DNA of 64,000 nt. Source: Evansella clarkii (lineage in GTDB: Bacteria > Bacillota > Bacilli > Bacillales > Salisediminibacteriaceae). The stretch spans positions 2,782,670 through 2,846,669 of the forward strand of contig NZ_KV917376.1 of NCBI RefSeq assembly GCF_002019695.1. Direction: 5' to 3'. This document shows, piece after piece, positions 25,844 through 34,359 of the stretch (positions are counted from its first letter, which is position 1; every line of letters starts with the position of its first letter). The notes below the pieces were generated by a model. It was not told where the DNA came from, searched no databases, and was given only the letters and a program-made list of their open reading frames with translations. The position numbers and the translations under genes were made by a program.

Positions 25844-27064
25844 TCATTTTTTCGCAGCGGGTAGTCTGTACAGGAAGCTTATACACCATAAGGCAAGAGC
25901 TGTTAAGGTAATGACACTCCCCCACTGGAGAAGCCAGTGATAATGCAGGACAAAGAAACGTTCAATCCCGGCTGTCGTGCTTAATACAGGCAGATGATCG
26001 CCAGAAAATGCAGGTTCGTGATATAAAAAGTCAAATAATATAAATGTTAAAAGGGAGGCTGTGAAACCATGGAAGCATCTTGCCAGGAAAAAAGGTTTAA
26101 ATCTGATATCTGTTTCCGCAATGATGCTTGCCACCTGGGCCTGGACACTAAATCCGTTAAAAGCGAGAATAAAGCTGACCACAACAGCCTGCTGAAGGAG
26201 CAACGCACTGTTTGTATTACTGATCATCTGGCTTCCGAGAGTGATTTCGAAAAGTCCTGATAAGAGGCCTGTACTTAGTTCAGGAGGCAGCTGGGCAAAG
26301 CTCAGAATTATAAATATGCCGAAGCTTAAAATGCTGGATATGTGTACTACCTCGAGAATTCTGTGAAGTACAGAGAATAGAATAATAAAACCACCGATCA
26401 TCAGCAATGTCTGTATAGAGGAATGTACCGCGTCTCCCATCATTTTTCCGAATGGGCGTTCATCTTTCAGGCGTTCTTCATGCATAAGCTTTAGAGCGTA
26501 AGAAAGGGAGAAATGGGATTTTTCTTCGTTTCTGTTCTGCGAATTATCCCCATAAAACCTCATAGCCAGGCCAACGATTATATTTCCTCCATAATGAGCC
26601 GCTGCTAACACTATTCCAAGGGCAGCATCATGAAAAAAGCCTACAGCAATAGCTCCGAAAATAAACAGCGGATTGGAAGCATTAGTGAAAGAGACAAGTC
26701 TCTCTCCTTCAATCGCAGTTATTTTTCCTTCCTGCCGAAGCCGTGCAGTAAGCTTTGCGCCAGCAGGGAAACCTGAGGCAAGCCCCATAGCCCATACGAA
26801 TCCTCCTGCGCCAGGGACACGAAACAGCGGTCTCATCACAGGTTCAAAAAAAGCCCCGATAAAGGAAACAACACCAAATCGAATGAGAAATTCAGATATA
26901 ATAAAGAAAGGCAGCAACGAGGGGAAAACCACATCCCACCACATTGACAGCCCATTGATGGATGCTTCGTATGCTTCTTTCGGGAAGGCCATAAATGACA
27001 GTGCCAGAAAGATGCTTGTGCCGCTGTACATGATAGTCTTAAGCAGTGAGGCACTCACTTTCAT
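25844..27064 (-). CDS. ylbJ: Sporulation integral membrane protein YlbJ
   Basis: 406 residues (B. subtilis YlbJ about 408), about eight membrane helices. The nucleoside-recognition (Gate) domain pattern is visible in GLSMWWDVVFPSLLPFFIISEF near the N-terminus and MGLASGFPAGAKLTARL. In B. subtilis ylbJ is mother-cell expressed under SigE and needed for heat-resistant spores. Convergent with coaD and divergent from ylbK, as in B. subtilis. Confidence 0.93.
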   Translation of the reverse strand: MKVSASLLKTIMYSGTSIFLALSFMAFPKEAYEASINGLSMWWDVVFPSLLPFFIISEFLIRFGVVSFIGAFFEPVMRPLFRVPGAGGFVWAMGLASGFPAGAKLTARLRQEGKITAIEGERLVSFTNASNPLFIFGAIAVGFFHDAALGIVLAAAHYGGNIIVGLAMRFYGDNSQNRNEEKSHFSLSYALKLMHEERLKDERPFGKMMGDAVHSSIQTLLMIGGFIILFSVLHRILEVVHISSILSFGIFIILSFAQLPPELSTGLLSGLFEITLGSQMISNTNSALLLQQAVVVSFILAFNGFSVQAQVASIIAETDIRFKPFFLARCFHGFTASLLTFILFDFLYHEPAFSGDHLPVLSTTAGIERFFVLHYHWLLQWGSVITLTALALWCISFLYRLPAAKK

Positions 27065-27173
27065 TCACATACCCCATTTCCAAATAAATCATAAACTTGT
27101 CCTTAGTCAAATATACGTAGTTATAGAGACTTTAGACCATGCAATATGGCTTTTTAAAAAGGAGTGGGGACAG

Positions 27174-27953
27174 GTGGGACCTAAAATCGGCTTGGCTCTC
27201 GGTTCAGGGGGCTCCCGGGGATTTGCCCATATAGGGGTATTAAAAGCATTGAAAAATGCCGGGATCAAAGTGGATTATATTGCCGGCAGCAGTATGGGGG
27301 CGTTAGTCGGTGTTTTATATGCGGCGGGGTATACTCCTGATATACTGGAAAAAATGGCTCTGCAGTTTCGGAGAAAGTTTTTTCTTGATTTTACCGTGCC
27401 TAAAATGGGATTTATTAAGGGTGACAAGATCAGGCAGGTGATTGGAACACTTGTAAACAACAGGACTCTGGAACAGCTGGATCCAAAAACCGCGGTTGTC
27501 GCAACAGATTTGATGAAGGGAGAGAGAGCTGTTTTTACAAGCGGAGACATATCTCTTGCAGTGAGGGCAAGTATCGCCATACCGGGAATAGTAATTCCCC
27601 AGGAGATTAACCGAAGAATATATGTTGACGGCGGTGTAGCGGACAGAGTTCCAGTTTCAGTTGTAAAAGAAATGGGTGCAGATATTATCATTGCTGTGGA
27701 CGTATCGTATTTTGACATGGAACCACAGATCACTTCCATATATGATGTCATTATGCAGAGTATGGACATTATGGAAAAAGAAATGATAAGATATCGTGAA
27801 ATTGAATCAGATGTAATGATCAGGCCAATTTTATCCCATATTAAGTCGACTCAGTTTACAAATGTAAAGGATATCATTCAAAATGGAGAGAAAGAGACAT
27901 TAAAACACACAGAATTTATCTGCAGGAAGATCGAAGAGTGGAAGGAGTCCTAG
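27174..27953 (+). CDS. ylbK: Patatin-like phospholipase family protein YlbK
   Basis: 259 residues from GTG 27174 (AAGGAG nearby; the frame is open much farther upstream but across the ylbJ start, so it is rejected as coding). Patatin fold: oxyanion loop GSGGSRGFAHIGVL (10-23), nucleophile G-S-S40-M-G and the catalytic aspartate in DGGVADRVPV. Matches YlbK/RssA-like cytosolic putative acyl hydrolases; physiological substrate unknown. The stop is one base from the ylbL start. Confidence 0.92.
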   Translation: MGPKIGLALGSGGSRGFAHIGVLKALKNAGIKVDYIAGSSMGALVGVLYAAGYTPDILEKMALQFRRKFFLDFTVPKMGFIKGDKIRQVIGTLVNNRTLEQLDPKTAVVATDLMKGERAVFTSGDISLAVRASIAIPGIVIPQEINRRIYVDGGVADRVPVSVVKEMGADIIIAVDVSYFDMEPQITSIYDVIMQSMDIMEKEMIRYREIESDVMIRPILSHIKSTQFTNVKDIIQNGEKETLKHTEFICRKIEEWKES

Positions 27954-27954
27954 A

Positions 27955-29013
27955 ATGTACGAAGACAGACGGCGCGGTAACCGCAGCGCATTGAAATGGA
28001 TTATATTAATTGTAATAATATTAGCAATAAATTTTTATCAGCTTCCGTATTACTTTACCGTACCCGGTGATGCTAAAGTGCTCTCCGAGGTAATTGATGT
28101 AGAGGAAAGGCACGACTATGAAGGTTCCTTTATGTTAACTACTGTAAGAATGGGACCGGCAAACGTTGTTAATTATGTCTGGGCTCTCGTTAGTGATGAG
28201 CGTGAACTGATTCCTGAAAATCAAATCAGGCCAGAAGGTGAAACCGATGATGAATATCACCACCGGCAAATGATGCTTATGTCCAGTTCTCAGGAAGTAG
28301 CCGTATATGTAGCATATAACCATGCCGGAGAGACAGCTTATTTTGAAAATTACGGTGTGATCGTAACAGGCCTCGTTCCAGCTATGGACGCAGAAGAGAA
28401 ACTGGAAGCAGGAGACAGAATTATTGAAGTTGCAGGAGAAGAAGTGCTGGAAGCTGAATCCCTGCTAAATGTTCTTTCTGAATATGAAATTGGCGATACA
28501 GTAAGCATGACAGTGGAAAGAGGGGATGAAACGCTTGAAGTTGATCTGGAAGTCATGCCATTCCCTGAAGACCTCGACCCTGAAGGAGAACGGGGCGGAG
28601 TTGGTATTTCCTACCCGGTAACAGACAGTGAATTAATAAAGGACCCTGAGATTTCGATTGACACGGATACTATCGGGGGGCCCTCTGCAGGACTGATGTT
28701 TTCTCTGGAAATTTATAACCAGCTTCTGGAAGAAGATATTACGAAAGGCTATGATATTGCAGGTACCGGCTCTATAGATCTGGAAGGAAATGTAGGAAGG
28801 ATCGGCGGGGTGAACCAGAAGGTTATCGCTTCTGACAATGCAGGTGCTGATTTCTTCTTTGCACCAAGCGAACAGGGGATTGAGCAGTCCAACTATGAAA
28901 CTGCCCTGGAAACCGCGGAAAGCATCGGAACAGAAATGGAAATAGTCCCGATAGATACTTTTGAAGAAGCACTTGAATTCCTTGAAAATCTTCCATTGGC
29001 AGGAAGCCAGTAA
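27955..29013 (+). CDS. ylbL: Membrane-anchored PDZ/Lon-type serine protease YlbL (DdcP)
   Basis: 352 residues: N-terminal membrane anchor (about 12-29), PDZ domain (about 125-205, GLVPAMDAEEKLEAGDRIIEV), and a C-terminal S16 Lon-like protease domain. The catalytic Ser lies in GGPSAGLMF (near residue 243) and the Lys in NQKVIASDNAGAD (near 288), forming a Ser-Lys dyad. The B. subtilis homologue (DdcP) degrades the division inhibitor YneA during recovery from DNA damage. Translation is probably coupled to ylbK. Confidence 0.92.
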   Translation: MYEDRRRGNRSALKWIILIVIILAINFYQLPYYFTVPGDAKVLSEVIDVEERHDYEGSFMLTTVRMGPANVVNYVWALVSDERELIPENQIRPEGETDDEYHHRQMMLMSSSQEVAVYVAYNHAGETAYFENYGVIVTGLVPAMDAEEKLEAGDRIIEVAGEEVLEAESLLNVLSEYEIGDTVSMTVERGDETLEVDLEVMPFPEDLDPEGERGGVGISYPVTDSELIKDPEISIDTDTIGGPSAGLMFSLEIYNQLLEEDITKGYDIAGTGSIDLEGNVGRIGGVNQKVIASDNAGADFFFAPSEQGIEQSNYETALETAESIGTEMEIVPIDTFEEALEFLENLPLAGSQ

Positions 29014-29042
29014 ACCATTATATAAAAGAGGCTCTTATAAAT

Positions 29043-29074
29043 AAAACGCCCGGATTTAATTATCCAGGCGTTTT
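29043..29074. terminator. Terminator between ylbL and ylbM
   Basis: AAAACGCC (29043-29050) / GGCGTTTT (29067-29074), loop 16 nt, between convergent genes. Confidence 0.75.
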
Positions 29075-29163
29075 GTTTATTGTTTCAATTTTATCTCCCT
29101 GTTTTATAGCACATGTGTCTATTTGCACATCGGATCCTCATTCCGCCATAAACGGAACTGGCA

Positions 29164-30402
29164 CTAAGTAAGAAAGGTTTCTGTCTTCTTATCAAACTGT
29201 ACAGGGACAGCTTTATACTCTTTTTGTAAGCCCCCCTTAGGATGAAAGGGGAGGGAATGTATTCTTGCGGCTAAAATATCTTTTTCCAGCACAGGATGAT
29301 TCATCTCTGCCGCTCTTGAGACGAGAGGGACAGGCAGATTTTTTTTTACAGAAGAAAGGTGGCGTCTTCCTTCACCTGTCATTCCCAGCACCCTGATGTA
29401 AGGGGGATTAAGGGGTTCACAATACTGTTCCATAAACTCCTGCTCCGTATTTAAAAGGAGATGTACGAGTAGCCGCTGCAGCCGGGTCCAGGTATACCTT
29501 TTTGTCTTTATTGCTTCCATAAATTCCGTGAAGCTCCCGGTTTCTGACACTGCTTTTTTTAATCGGTGTTCAAGGCCCTCACTACAGTCATATAATCCGG
29601 CGAGACGTTCGGGAGGTTCTGACAGAATTTTGTACTGGAGATATGGAAAATACAAATCCCAGTGAGCAAAAGTGCCGAAGTTATTTTTGAAATCCGCCAG
29701 TTCACGGAAAGTGGCGTCTGGTATATAGCTCTTAATTCCCTGCAGATCTCCGTCTTTATCAAACAAACTGCCCCTTATTGCAGTTGCGCTGGCAATAGGG
29801 TTTTCAGGAAGGGAGGAATCATGGTACTGTGCCTGCAGCCTGTGGACTGTTTCAGGAATAATTTCTGCCCCGAGCTTACTGATTGCTTTTATGTAATGGT
29901 ATCCTAGTATGTTGTTTGGTTTGCTGAGATCTACGATTTCTTCTTCCTTAAAAAGGGTATGGAAAGCTGTAGAAAATGCTTTAGGGTAACTCATCCCCTG
30001 TTTCAGGTGAGCTTTCATCAGCTGGTCCAGCTCAGCTTTATGTTCATTAATTTTGTTTACAGCATTGTAAAAGGGCTCAACGGACCCGTCTTCACTGCCA
30101 AAACAAATCCGGTTTGCTCCCAGGCTGTTTAGGATTGCTACAGCGCCATCTGAAAATATTTCGGCCTTCTGGACCGAATATATATAAGGAAGTTCAATCA
30201 CCAGGTCTGCTCCGCCTTTTAGTGCCATTCTTGTACGGGTCCATTTATCGGTTAATGCAGGTTCACCCCGCTGCAGGAACGATCCGCTCATCACAGCGAT
30301 AGTTATATGTGCGTCCGTTTTCTTCACAGATTGCTGAAGATGGAACAGATGGCCATTATGAAAGGGGTTGTATTCCACAACTACCCCGAGAACATTATTC
30401 AT
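29164..30402 (-). CDS. tmcAL: tRNA(Met) cytidine acetate ligase
   Basis: 412 residues from ATG 30402, set by AAAGGAGTGA just upstream and by alignment of MNNVLGVVVEYNPFHNGH to YlbM. Nucleotidyltransferase HxGH-type motif in NPFHNGH (13-19) and the MSGSFLQRGEPAL loop (about 40-52). TmcAL makes N4-acetylcytidine at the wobble position of elongator tRNA-Met, using acetate and ATP. Divergent from ylbN, as in B. subtilis. Confidence 0.92.
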   Translation of the reverse strand: MNNVLGVVVEYNPFHNGHLFHLQQSVKKTDAHITIAVMSGSFLQRGEPALTDKWTRTRMALKGGADLVIELPYIYSVQKAEIFSDGAVAILNSLGANRICFGSEDGSVEPFYNAVNKINEHKAELDQLMKAHLKQGMSYPKAFSTAFHTLFKEEEIVDLSKPNNILGYHYIKAISKLGAEIIPETVHRLQAQYHDSSLPENPIASATAIRGSLFDKDGDLQGIKSYIPDATFRELADFKNNFGTFAHWDLYFPYLQYKILSEPPERLAGLYDCSEGLEHRLKKAVSETGSFTEFMEAIKTKRYTWTRLQRLLVHLLLNTEQEFMEQYCEPLNPPYIRVLGMTGEGRRHLSSVKKNLPVPLVSRAAEMNHPVLEKDILAARIHSLPFHPKGGLQKEYKAVPVQFDKKTETFLT

Positions 30403-30718
30403 GAAATCACTCCTTTGCCGGTGGGTGAGAATGGGGAAAAATTTTCCGAAGTATTCATACACTAAATGTAACACAGCCGCGTACCTGCTTGTATTAAAAT
30501 ATCTTCCTTTGACCATTCTATACAGAAGCAGCATATTTTCATACCTGGATGGACTTCAGTTTTCCTGTAAAAAGGCAAGTGTTGTCTATGGAGGTCTTCA
30601 TATGTTATTCTATTAGTTGCGCCATGCTTTTCCAACAGTCTGAAAGGCGCGTATGAGATGAAAAAATACAGATGTCCGTTTGAATAATATTTACTGGTAC
30701 TCTTGTAAAGAATTTACC

Positions 30719-30747
30719 TTGACAAAAGAAAAATCAAAATATATAAT
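30719..30747 (+). promoter_or_regulatory. SigA promoter of ylbN-rpmF
   Basis: TTGACA (30719-30724), 17-bp spacer, TATAAT (30742-30747): a perfect consensus, fitting strong ribosomal-protein expression. The rest of 30403-30718 holds no gene I can support. Confidence 0.92.
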
Positions 30748-30775
30748 TACATTTGTTGTCTTGAGGTGAAAACCT

Positions 30776-31282
30776 ATGAAATGGTCGATTCAGCAATTGT
30801 TGGCCTATAAAGAAAAAGGTTTAAACATCAATGAAACTGTTGATGTCGGCAGTATTAAAGAAATAGACCGTGAAATTCGTGATATTGCTCCGGTTAACGT
30901 AACAGGCGAAGCTTATTTTACCAATAACTCGATTACTTTTCAGCTTGTAATCGAAGGCAAGATGATCCTCCCCTGTGCAAGAACGTTAAACGATGTGGAG
31001 TACCCTTTTGATATTGAAGCAACTGAAATTTTCAAGTTGAATGATTGGGCCACCTTCGATGAAGAAGAGGAAGTTCACGAATTGAAAGATAATCAGGTTG
31101 ATTTGCTGCCTTACGTAAAAGAAAGAATTTTGCTAGAAAAACCAATGCGTGTATTCAGTGACGCAGAAGAAGGTCCAGCTCCTGCCTCTGGTAAAGGATG
31201 GGAGTTGCAAACAAAAGAAGAGGAATCTCAAAAAATTGATCCTCGACTGAAAGAACTGGAAAAGTTCTTTGATAAGAAATAA
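30776..31282 (+). CDS. ylbN: YceD/DUF177 family protein YlbN
   Basis: 168 residues. The DUF177 (YceD) family is almost always encoded immediately upstream of rpmF, and is linked to 23S rRNA accumulation in other bacteria. The conserved central motif is visible as LPCARTLNDVEYPFD (about 63-77). GAGGTGAAAA precedes the ATG. Co-transcribed with rpmF from the consensus promoter at 30719. Confidence 0.92.
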   Translation: MKWSIQQLLAYKEKGLNINETVDVGSIKEIDREIRDIAPVNVTGEAYFTNNSITFQLVIEGKMILPCARTLNDVEYPFDIEATEIFKLNDWATFDEEEEVHELKDNQVDLLPYVKERILLEKPMRVFSDAEEGPAPASGKGWELQTKEEESQKIDPRLKELEKFFDKK

Positions 31283-31330
31283 CATGTTTGAAACTTCAGC
31301 ATGTGAATGATCTCCAAGGAGGTGGGACTC

Positions 31331-31504
31331 GTGGCAGTACCTTTTAGAAAAACAAGTAAGACTAAGAAAAGAATGCGCCGTACACACTTTAAACTTCGTG
31401 TACCTGGTATGGTAAAATGTCCTAATTGTGGTGAAATGAAACTTTCACACCGTGTATGTAAAGAATGCGGATCATACAAGGGCGAAGATGTTGTAAACAA
31501 ATAA
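31331..31504 (+). CDS. rpmF: 50S ribosomal protein L32
   Basis: 57 residues from GTG 31331 (AAGGAGGTGG upstream). The N-terminus [19 protein letters not shown] is typical of L32. The zinc ribbon is intact with four Cys in CPNCGEMK and CKECGSYKG, so this is the zinc-containing (C+) form. A terminator follows directly. Confidence 0.97.
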   Translation: MAVPFRKTSKTKKRMRRTHFKLRVPGMVKCPNCGEMKLSHRVCKECGSYKGEDVVNK

Positions 31505-31513
31505 TTTACACAG

Positions 31514-31544
31514 ACAGGAAAGCTTATGGCTTTCCTGTTTTTTT
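31514..31544 (+). terminator. Rho-independent terminator after rpmF
   Basis: ACAGGAAAGC (31514-31523) / GCTTTCCTGT (31529-31538), then T run. Confidence 0.9.
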
Positions 31545-31566
31545 GTACTTATCTTTACCTGCAATA

Positions 31567-31870
31567 GCGTCTCGCATATCCGCTCGAGAGAAAATTAGGT
31601 GCAAGCGGTAACGCGAGAGCGTCTCGCGTACCCGCTTGAGAGAAAATTAGGTGCAAGCGGTAACGCAAGGGCGTCTCGCATACCCGCTCGAGAGAAAATT
31701 AGGTGCAAGCGGTAACGCGAGAAGTTCTCGCATACCCGCTCGGGAAAAATTATGCGCAAAGCGGTAACGCGAGAGCATCTCGCATGCCCGCTTGAGAGAA
31801 AATTAGGTGCAAGCGGTAACGCAAGAGCGTCTTGCGTACCCATTTCAGAAAAATTATAGACTAATAACGC
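31567..31870. repeat. 52-bp tandem hairpin repeats, five full copies and a degenerate sixth
   Basis: Units start at 31567, 31619, 31671, 31723, 31775 and 31827 with exact 52-bp spacing and some substitutions. Within each unit the outer arms are complementary (CTCGCATACCCGCTTG-like and CAAGCGGTAACGCGAG), separated by an AGAAAATTAGGTG-type loop. Each copy could fold into a long hairpin. No gene; the rest of 31871-32090 is plain AT-rich DNA leading to the next ribosome site. Confidence 0.93.
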
Positions 31871-32090
31871 AAAAGTACCCGCTGGACCAGAAAGTGCTCA
31901 TACATTACAGGCATACCACCAGCTGAAGAAACAAGAACCCTCAGTTTTAAGAAAAATCATAACCTCATGTGTTAAAATCAAAATAAAAGACTTCATGTAT
32001 TAAAGAAATTAGTTACATAATTTCCTGCTAACACAAATCTAACTGGAGTTTACAAGCTTCAGGAAACAGCACAATAGGAGGAACAGAATA

Positions 32091-32834
32091 ATGAAAGTTA
32101 TAGCGAGAAAACGATCGGAAACAACAGCTGAAATAGTTTTAAATCGTCCTGAAAAGAGGAATGCCGTTGATTTCGAAGTAATTGAAAGCCTTTCCAGGCA
32201 TCTGGAAGAATTTAAACATGACGAGAAATTAACTGTACTTCTAATAAGAGGGACTGGTGACGCTTTTTGCGGCGGAGGCGATCTTGGAAGCTTTCATTCT
32301 CTTTATTCTGAAGAGGAAGCTTTATCAATGCTCCGGCCGATGAGTGAAGTATTGAAACAAATCGCTTCGTTTCCTGTAATTACGGCAGCGTATTTAAACG
32401 GGACAGCTGTTGGGGGAGGTGCTGAACTGGCGGCTGCTGCTGATTTTCGTTTTTCAGGCACAAACGGAAAGGTTGCATTTATTCAGGGGAAGTTGCATAT
32501 TGCTACCGGCTGGGGAGGGGCTTCACTTCTTAAAATGAGAGTTGGATACGAAACTGCGCTTGAAATGCTCGGTACAGCGAGGCTGTATACGATGGAAGAA
32601 GCGGAAGCAATAAAGTTTGTATCAAAAAAAGTGGATTCTCTCGAAGATATTGACCAATGGTGTTCCCGGTGGCTGGATGCTAAAGTCGTCAGAGAGTACA
32701 AAAAAACGTTATTTCCGGAGCCGGAGAGAGAAAAATTGTTTAAATTAATAGACAAAGAAGTAGAAGCTTGTGCAAAGCTATGGGTGTCAGAAGAACATCA
32801 CGAAGCTGTAAAAAAATTTCTTAACAAAAATTAG
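32091..32834 (+). CDS. Enoyl-CoA hydratase/isomerase family protein
   Basis: 247 residues, crotonase fold. CoA-binding and oxyanion motifs are visible: RPEKRNAVDFEVI near the N-terminus, FCGGGDLGSF (about 61-70) and NGTAVGGGAELAAAADFR (about 103-120). The first catalytic-position Glu is not obvious, so the exact reaction (hydratase, isomerase or hydrolase) cannot be assigned. ATAGGAGG precedes the ATG. It lies between rpmF and rsfA, where B. subtilis has no gene; role in fatty acid metabolism is only inferred. Confidence 0.85.
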   Translation: MKVIARKRSETTAEIVLNRPEKRNAVDFEVIESLSRHLEEFKHDEKLTVLLIRGTGDAFCGGGDLGSFHSLYSEEEALSMLRPMSEVLKQIASFPVITAAYLNGTAVGGGAELAAAADFRFSGTNGKVAFIQGKLHIATGWGGASLLKMRVGYETALEMLGTARLYTMEEAEAIKFVSKKVDSLEDIDQWCSRWLDAKVVREYKKTLFPEPEREKLFKLIDKEVEACAKLWVSEEHHEAVKKFLNKN

Positions 32835-32874
32835 AGGACTGCCGTCAAGATAAGGGTTAGATTTAACTGCTTGC

Positions 32875-32913
32875 CTACCTGGGTTGCGGCCGGGTAGTTC
32901 TTCTTTTTTTTCT
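32875..32913 (+). terminator. Probable terminator after the crotonase gene
   Basis: CTACC (32875-32879) / GGTAG (32893-32897) with partial inner pairing, followed by a T/C-rich stretch with seven T's. Modest stem. Confidence 0.5.
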
Positions 32914-32933
32914 TTTATCCTTACTATCCAGAA

Positions 32934-32963
32934 GGATGTCCTGACCTGATATGGTTCATACTA
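32934..32963 (+). promoter_or_regulatory. Candidate forespore (SigF/SigG) promoter of rsfA
   Basis: CATACTA (32957-32963) matches the SigF/SigG -10 class, with GGATG (32934-32938) 18 bp upstream as an imperfect -35. B. subtilis rsfA is forespore-expressed, which makes this plausible. Confidence 0.4.
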
Positions 32964-33040
32964 AATAAGGACAATGATTCTATCTTTTCTACTAATTGCA
33001 TACATATTAAGGGAAAAAACAAAGAAGGAGGGATGATTTA

Positions 33041-33595
33041 TTGGTCAGGCAGGATGCATGGAATCAGGATGAGGATCTGCTGCTGGCTGAAGTGGTGCTC
33101 CGGCACATAAGAGAAGGAAGCACTCAGCTTTCGGCGTTTGAAGAGGTTGGCGACAGACTGTCACGTACTCCGGCGGCATGCGGATTTCGCTGGAATTCTA
33201 CAATAAGAAAAAAATACGAATCAGCTATCCAGCTTGCGAAAAAACAGCGTAAACAAGTTAAAAAGAATGGGCTGGCGGAAAAAGTAAATATTTTAAAAAC
33301 GGAACATGTACAGAATGGTGAAGCGGAAGGGGAAGAAAAATCCCTTGTGCAGCTGCTGGATGAAGTAATTCAGATGCTTTCTGAGAGAAGGGAAAAAATA
33401 CGGTCTCTTTATGATGGAAGCAACGTGGGACCGGGGAAAAGTATACAAAAAATAAAAGAAGAAAATGAGAAATTGCAAACAGAGCTTGCACGGCTAAAAC
33501 AGGAACATGAAATTGTTAAAAATGACTATCAGTTAATGATCAATGTAGTAGAACGTGCTGCTAAACGGACACACGCTCAGGTTTCAGCAAAATAA
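33041..33595 (+). CDS. rsfA: RsfA-type forespore transcription factor (YlbO)
   Basis: 184 residues from TTG 33041 with GAAGGAGGG upstream. N-terminal Myb/SANT-like DNA-binding domain: [20 protein letters not shown] ... [16 protein letters not shown] (about 2-62). It is followed by a linker and a C-terminal coiled coil (about 125-178, [20 protein letters not shown]). Matches the RsfA/YlbO family of prespore-specific regulators that modulate SigF-dependent genes. Ends at a strong hairpin shared with ylbP. Confidence 0.9.
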   Translation: MVRQDAWNQDEDLLLAEVVLRHIREGSTQLSAFEEVGDRLSRTPAACGFRWNSTIRKKYESAIQLAKKQRKQVKKNGLAEKVNILKTEHVQNGEAEGEEKSLVQLLDEVIQMLSERREKIRSLYDGSNVGPGKSIQKIKEENEKLQTELARLKQEHEIVKNDYQLMINVVERAAKRTHAQVSAK

Positions 33596-33596
33596 T

Positions 33597-33640
33597 AAGC
33601 ATCCACCAACTTGTTGGTGGATGCTTTACTTTTTTCTTTT
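33597..33640. terminator. Bidirectional terminator between rsfA and ylbP
   Basis: Perfect 14-bp stem starting AAGCATCCACCAAC (33597-33610) and closing GTTGGTGGATGCTT (33613-33626), T-rich on the right. Confidence 0.9.
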
Positions 33641-33697
33641 CGCAGTATCTACTTTTGGTACGACGGCCTCCGCGATGGAGGAACTCCCTGATTACTC

Positions 33698-34180
33698 CTA
33701 TTTGGCTGAGTGTTGTTCAGAGACCCCTTCAGGGAACCAGACATAAGGGTTTTCCCCTCGGTCTCTCTCTTCTACATAAGAAAGAGGTTCGAAGCCCATT
33801 TTTTCCCAGAAGGCGTCGGAGCGCTGTCTTGCATTGGTTTTAACTGGAAGTCCAAGGCTTTTTGCGAAATCTACCAGGTTCTTCCCAATCCCTTTACCCT
33901 GGTATGCGGGAAGGACTTCGAGTTTCCAAAGCTCGTAATAGTCCTGTTTTGGGTCAAAATATTCGTCAAATTTCTTGTCTATTTTATATAAGCTCATTCT
34001 GCCGACGAGCTTGTTACCGAAATATACTCCGTAAAAGGGAGACTCGCTGTCATTTTCAATAATATTGCCCTCGAGGTCTTCCTTCATTGACAGCTCCTGC
34101 TGTCCATATTCCCGGAAATTCTCGAATTCTTCTAATGTTTTAAAGTTTACATGTAAGCGGACAACCTCGTAATTTTCCAT
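33698..34180 (-). CDS. ylbP: GNAT-family N-acetyltransferase YlbP
   Basis: 160 residues, the same length as B. subtilis YlbP. GNAT fold with the acetyl-CoA loop in VLPAYQGKGIGKNLVDFA (about 88-105) preceded by a YYELWKLEV strand. Start ATG 34180 has GGAGGGG upstream on the minus strand. Convergent with rsfA, divergent from panE, exactly the B. subtilis ylbO-ylbP-panE layout. Substrate unknown. Confidence 0.9.
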   Translation of the reverse strand: MENYEVVRLHVNFKTLEEFENFREYGQQELSMKEDLEGNIIENDSESPFYGVYFGNKLVGRMSLYKIDKKFDEYFDPKQDYYELWKLEVLPAYQGKGIGKNLVDFAKSLGLPVKTNARQRSDAFWEKMGFEPLSYVEERDRGENPYVWFPEGVSEQHSAK

Positions 34181-34359
34181 GAATACCCCTCCACTGCTAG
34201 ATCGTATTTTGACAATGAAATAATGAAAAAATAAATTATCTATATATTATTATAATTTAAAAAAGCTTAAAAAGAAAATAAATATAATTTATATGCTCTG
34301 TCAATATATAGTTATATGCTAAAATAATTACAACTAAAGACCTTATGGGAGGTGAGGAG

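Noticed and set aside
26673-27173. Upstream extension of the ylbK reading frame
   Set aside because: It runs antisense through ylbJ; GTG 27174 gives the family length and N-terminus.
30456-30463. CATACACT, a perfect SigE -10 word upstream of ylbN
   Set aside because: No acceptable SigE -35 lies 13-15 bp upstream, and ylbN already has a consensus SigA promoter.
31567-31870. CRISPR array at the 52-bp repeats
   Set aside because: The whole 52-bp unit repeats, including the part that would be a spacer, and the units are diverged tandem copies.
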